DNA from: Clostridium sp. DL-VIII
GTDB lineage: Bacteria; Bacillota; Clostridia; Clostridiales; Clostridiaceae
Assembly: GCF_000230835.1 (NCBI RefSeq)
Contig: NZ_CM001240.1
Coordinates: forward strand, 3,417,279 to 3,481,278
Reading direction: 5' to 3'
Length of the DNA stretch: 64,000 nucleotides
In this document: piece by piece, positions 62,050 to 64,000 of the stretch
How the letters are laid out: each line of letters opens with the position of its first letter
How positions within the stretch are numbered: position 1 is the first letter of the stretch
Notes under the pieces: generated by a model
What the model was told of the DNA's origin: nothing
Seen by the model: only the letters and a program-made list of their open reading frames with translations
Databases searched by the model: none
Translations under genes and position numbers: made by a program

Positions 62050-62331
62050 ATGATATGCAAAGATTTAGAGGAAGTAAGAGATAATATAGATAAAATTGAT
62101 GAAGAAATTGTAAGGCTAATTGCAAAGCGAAGTAATTATGTTATGCAAGCTGCTAATTTCAAGAAGAATCGTGATGATGTTAAAGCGCCCCAAAGAGTAG
62201 AAAGAGTTATAATCAAGGTAAGACATTTAGCAAATCAAAATAATTTAGAGCCATATTTAATTGAAAAAGTATATAGAGAAATGATAGATTGTTTCGTGAA
62301 TTTTGAATTAAAGATAAAAAAAGAGGAGTGA
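62050..62331 (+). CDS. aroQ: Chorismate mutase, AroQ class
   Basis: 93 residues, all-helical. EVRDNIDKIDEEIVRLIAKR is the typical N-terminal helix with the active-site Arg; APQRVERVIIKVRHLA and YLIEKVYREMIDCFVNFELK complete the fold. It converts chorismate to prephenate, the branch to Phe and Tyr. Some small AroQ proteins (PchB) are isochorismate pyruvate lyases; salicylate genes are absent here. Just downstream of the trp operon; it may act with DAHP synthase as in Bacillus-type complexes (inference). AAAAGGAGGAAATGAGG ahead of ATG. Confidence 0.88.
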   Translation: MICKDLEEVRDNIDKIDEEIVRLIAKRSNYVMQAANFKKNRDDVKAPQRVERVIIKVRHLANQNNLEPYLIEKVYREMIDCFVNFELKIKKEE

Positions 62332-62336
62332 AAAAA

Positions 62337-63011
62337 ATGCCATTCGAGTTATCAAAAGTAGTTCCATGGGGGAGGACCTTAGAGGAATATAAAACAATGT
62401 TTTCATTAACCGATGATGATTTGAAAAAATCTATTGCAAGCTTTGGCGATGGACCTGCAAGTTTTAATGCTGAAATGAAAAAATTAAATAATACTGTAAT
62501 ATCATTTGATCTAATTTATGAATTTACTAAAGAACAATTATTGAATAGAATAGAAGAAACAAAAGATGCTGTAATGAAACAAACTAAAGAAAATAAAAAG
62601 AATTTTATTTGGACAAGTATAAAGGACGTAGAAGGTTTAGAGAAGATTAGAATGAGAGCAATGTATAAATTTCTAAATGATTTTGAAAAAGGAAGACAAG
62701 AAAATAGGTATATTTCTCATGAGCTACCGAATAAAACTAATTTTCAAGATAAATATTTTGATATTGGACTTAGTTCACATTTTTTATTACTTTATGCTCA
62801 ATTAGGTTTAGAATTTCATATAAGAGCTATTGATGAAATGCTTAGAATATGCAAGGAAATTCGCATATTTCCAATTTTAGATCTTGATGCAAATGAGTCA
62901 AGCTTACTTCAGCCAATCATTAATCATTATAATGCAGCTTATACAGTTAAGGTAGAAAAAGTAGAATATATATTTCAAAAGAATGGGGATAAAATGTTAG
63001 TCATAAAATGA
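62337..63011 (+). CDS. Methyltransferase-like protein of unknown substrate
   Basis: 224 residues starting MPFELSKVVPWGRTLEEYKT. A Rossmann-like start (IASFGDGPASFNAEM, NNTVISFDLIYEF) is typical of SAM-dependent methyltransferases, and LGLSSHFLLLYAQLG with RICKEIRIFPILDL fits the later strands. ATG at 62337 is chosen with GAGGAG eight bases ahead; a GTG at 62328 lies inside that box. Follows the chorismate mutase gene by five bases, so it is co-transcribed. Substrate not predictable. Confidence 0.75.
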   Translation: MPFELSKVVPWGRTLEEYKTMFSLTDDDLKKSIASFGDGPASFNAEMKKLNNTVISFDLIYEFTKEQLLNRIEETKDAVMKQTKENKKNFIWTSIKDVEGLEKIRMRAMYKFLNDFEKGRQENRYISHELPNKTNFQDKYFDIGLSSHFLLLYAQLGLEFHIRAIDEMLRICKEIRIFPILDLDANESSLLQPIINHYNAAYTVKVEKVEYIFQKNGDKMLVIK

Positions 63012-63264
63012 TAAATAAAGAAGCAAAAAAGAAACTTGAAGCAATAGCTTTGGTTTCTTTTTATATACGTAAATCTATGTTATAAGCTCCATGTATCTAT
63101 CTGATCTTTTATAATATTTTCACTACATACTCCATTTTGGTGTTGAGCCGTTATTTAAGTAGCTATATTAGTTAGTAATGGATAAAACTAAATTCATGTT
63201 GTTTATTTCTAGAAAAATATAAATTTGAATGTTATAATCGTCTAGAAATGAGGTGTTTATATTT

Positions 63265-63567
63265 ATGGCAAAAAAAACGAGTAGAAATACAGATATTTTA
63301 ATGGATACTAAAGCAACAACTTCTCCTAAGATATATTCTTTATTAGTTGAATTAGTTAATGAAGATAGAGAAGATTTAGCAGAAGATGTTTTAAAAATAG
63401 ATTACTTGCTAACTTATACAAGTAATTGTATTAAGGATAAAGATTTTAGTGAAGCAAAGGACACAATGAAAATAGCAAAAGCCAGGATCGATAAGCTAAT
63501 AAATAATAATGTAAATGTAGAATATTTGAAATATCTTTATGATGGAATTAATGCGAAAATAAAGTAG
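63265..63567 (+). CDS. 100-residue helical hypothetical protein
   Basis: ATG at 63265 is chosen because GAGGTG (63250-63255) is nine bases ahead; the frame from 63253 starts inside that box. Product begins MAKKTSRNTDILMDTKATTS and then forms helices (VEDREDLAEDVLKIDYLLTY-type pattern). No known domain, signal peptide or membrane segment. Monocistronic by spacing, with a strong terminator. Function unknown. Confidence 0.75.
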   Translation: MAKKTSRNTDILMDTKATTSPKIYSLLVELVNEDREDLAEDVLKIDYLLTYTSNCIKDKDFSEAKDTMKIAKARIDKLINNNVNVEYLKYLYDGINAKIK

Positions 63568-63573
63568 GCTTAT

Positions 63574-63625
63574 AAAATTATGAAATACTTTAAATAAATA
63601 TTTTAAGTATTTCATAATTTTATAT
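63574..63625 (+). terminator. Terminator of the 100-residue protein gene
   Basis: A 17-bp perfect stem (63574-63590 with 63605-63621, arms starting AAAATTATGAAATACTT), then T/A. The rest of 63568-63887 holds a short hairpin at 63749-63773 and nothing else clear. Confidence 0.9.
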
Positions 63626-63887
63626 TGCTTATATTTAGATTGATAGTAAGATTAATACTAGTGTTTAAATTGCAGGTATTTTCATGTTTTCTAGCAATTA
63701 TTAAATGTTTATATAGTTTGTTTGTATGGAATTTAAATTATGAAAAACTCTCACTAATATTATTGTAAGAGTGACATATTTTTGATATTATAAATTTTAA
63801 ATAGATATATAGCAAAGTTTAGTGTTATAATAAGTTGACTTTTATTAAGCGATTAAATGAATAAATAAGAAAAGTGAGTAATATACG

Positions 63888-64000
63888 ATGAGATTTGAAA
63901 AATTAGAAAAAACAATAAATAAATTAGATAGTGATATAGAAGCTTTACGAAGAGCTAAACATTACTTATCTAACAAGGATGAAATTAATGAAATAAGTGA
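63888..64000 (+). CDS. Partial gene at the window end, helical protein
   Basis: ATG at 63888 opens a frame that is still open at the last base. The 37 visible residues begin MRFEKLEKTINKLDSDIEAL and form an amphipathic helix, as in small coiled-coil proteins. The ribosome binding site (AAGTGAG) is weak. Identity cannot be decided from this part. Confidence 0.5.
   Translation, partial: MRFEKLEKTINKLDSDIEALRRAKHYLSNKDEINEIS

Overview
The window is strongly AT-rich, with short A/T-heavy intergenic spacers, strong GGAGG-type ribosome binding sites, occasional TTG/GTG starts and many intrinsic terminators. It carries an alpha/beta-type small acid-soluble spore protein, Spo0A fragments, a thiolase of the solventogenic type and a T-box-controlled trp operon. 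Together these point to a mesophilic, spore-forming Clostridium of the C. beijerinckii/C. butyricum kind (inference). I found no rRNA, tRNA, CRISPR array, intact insertion sequence or prophage.

Layout. 1-3.4 kb: accessory block with a 5'-partial unknown gene, a C3/iota-like ADP-ribosyltransferase without a signal peptide, and three small genes that look like immunity partners. 3.4-7.3 kb: gene-poor decay zone with a 144-bp inverted-repeat element, a 5'-truncated spo0A, a second smaller spo0A relic with the same type of terminator behind it, small ORFs and several copies of a degenerate hairpin repeat. 7.4-13 kb: uracil permease, spore protein, a secreted thioester-domain protein, a histidine phosphatase, an XRE regulator plus peptide deformylase operon with two palindromic operators, and an RlmA-type 23S rRNA methyltransferase. 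12.9-13.7 kb: intergenic region with a MITE-like element and a structured GC-richer island. 13.7-23.5 kb: TPR/double-AAA+ protein, thlA, a membrane-anchored MutS-like ATPase, a CPBP protease, and on the minus strand an MFS exporter and a MerR-methyltransferase fusion. 23.7-30.7 kb: polyprenyl-sugar glycosyltransferases, galU and an SDR. 31-45 kb: wall-binding protein, TldD/PmbA pair, OmpR-type two-component system, orphan MASE3-like histidine kinase, azoreductase and RNase Z. 45.5-53.2 kb: PlsC, a TetM/EF-G-like GTPase, a YgjP-like metalloprotein, a DMT exporter pair divergent from a Crp/Fnr regulator, a DEAD-box helicase and an Rrf2 regulator. 53.4-63 kb: tryptophan operon trpE-trpG-DAHP synthase-trpD-C-F-B-A, followed by chorismate mutase and a methyltransferase-like protein.

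How the parts work together. The trp region encodes every step from chorismate to tryptophan plus the first step of the shikimate pathway. It lies behind a tRNA-Trp T-box leader with one specifier stem and two successive antiterminator/terminator units. The glycosyltransferase operon and the two-component operon share a promoter layout: 11-bp-spaced TGTRACA direct repeats ending nine bases before the -10. This suggests the response regulator controls both itself and the glycosyltransferases. The accessory end combines a toxin-like cassette with a decayed duplication of the sporulation master regulator gene.
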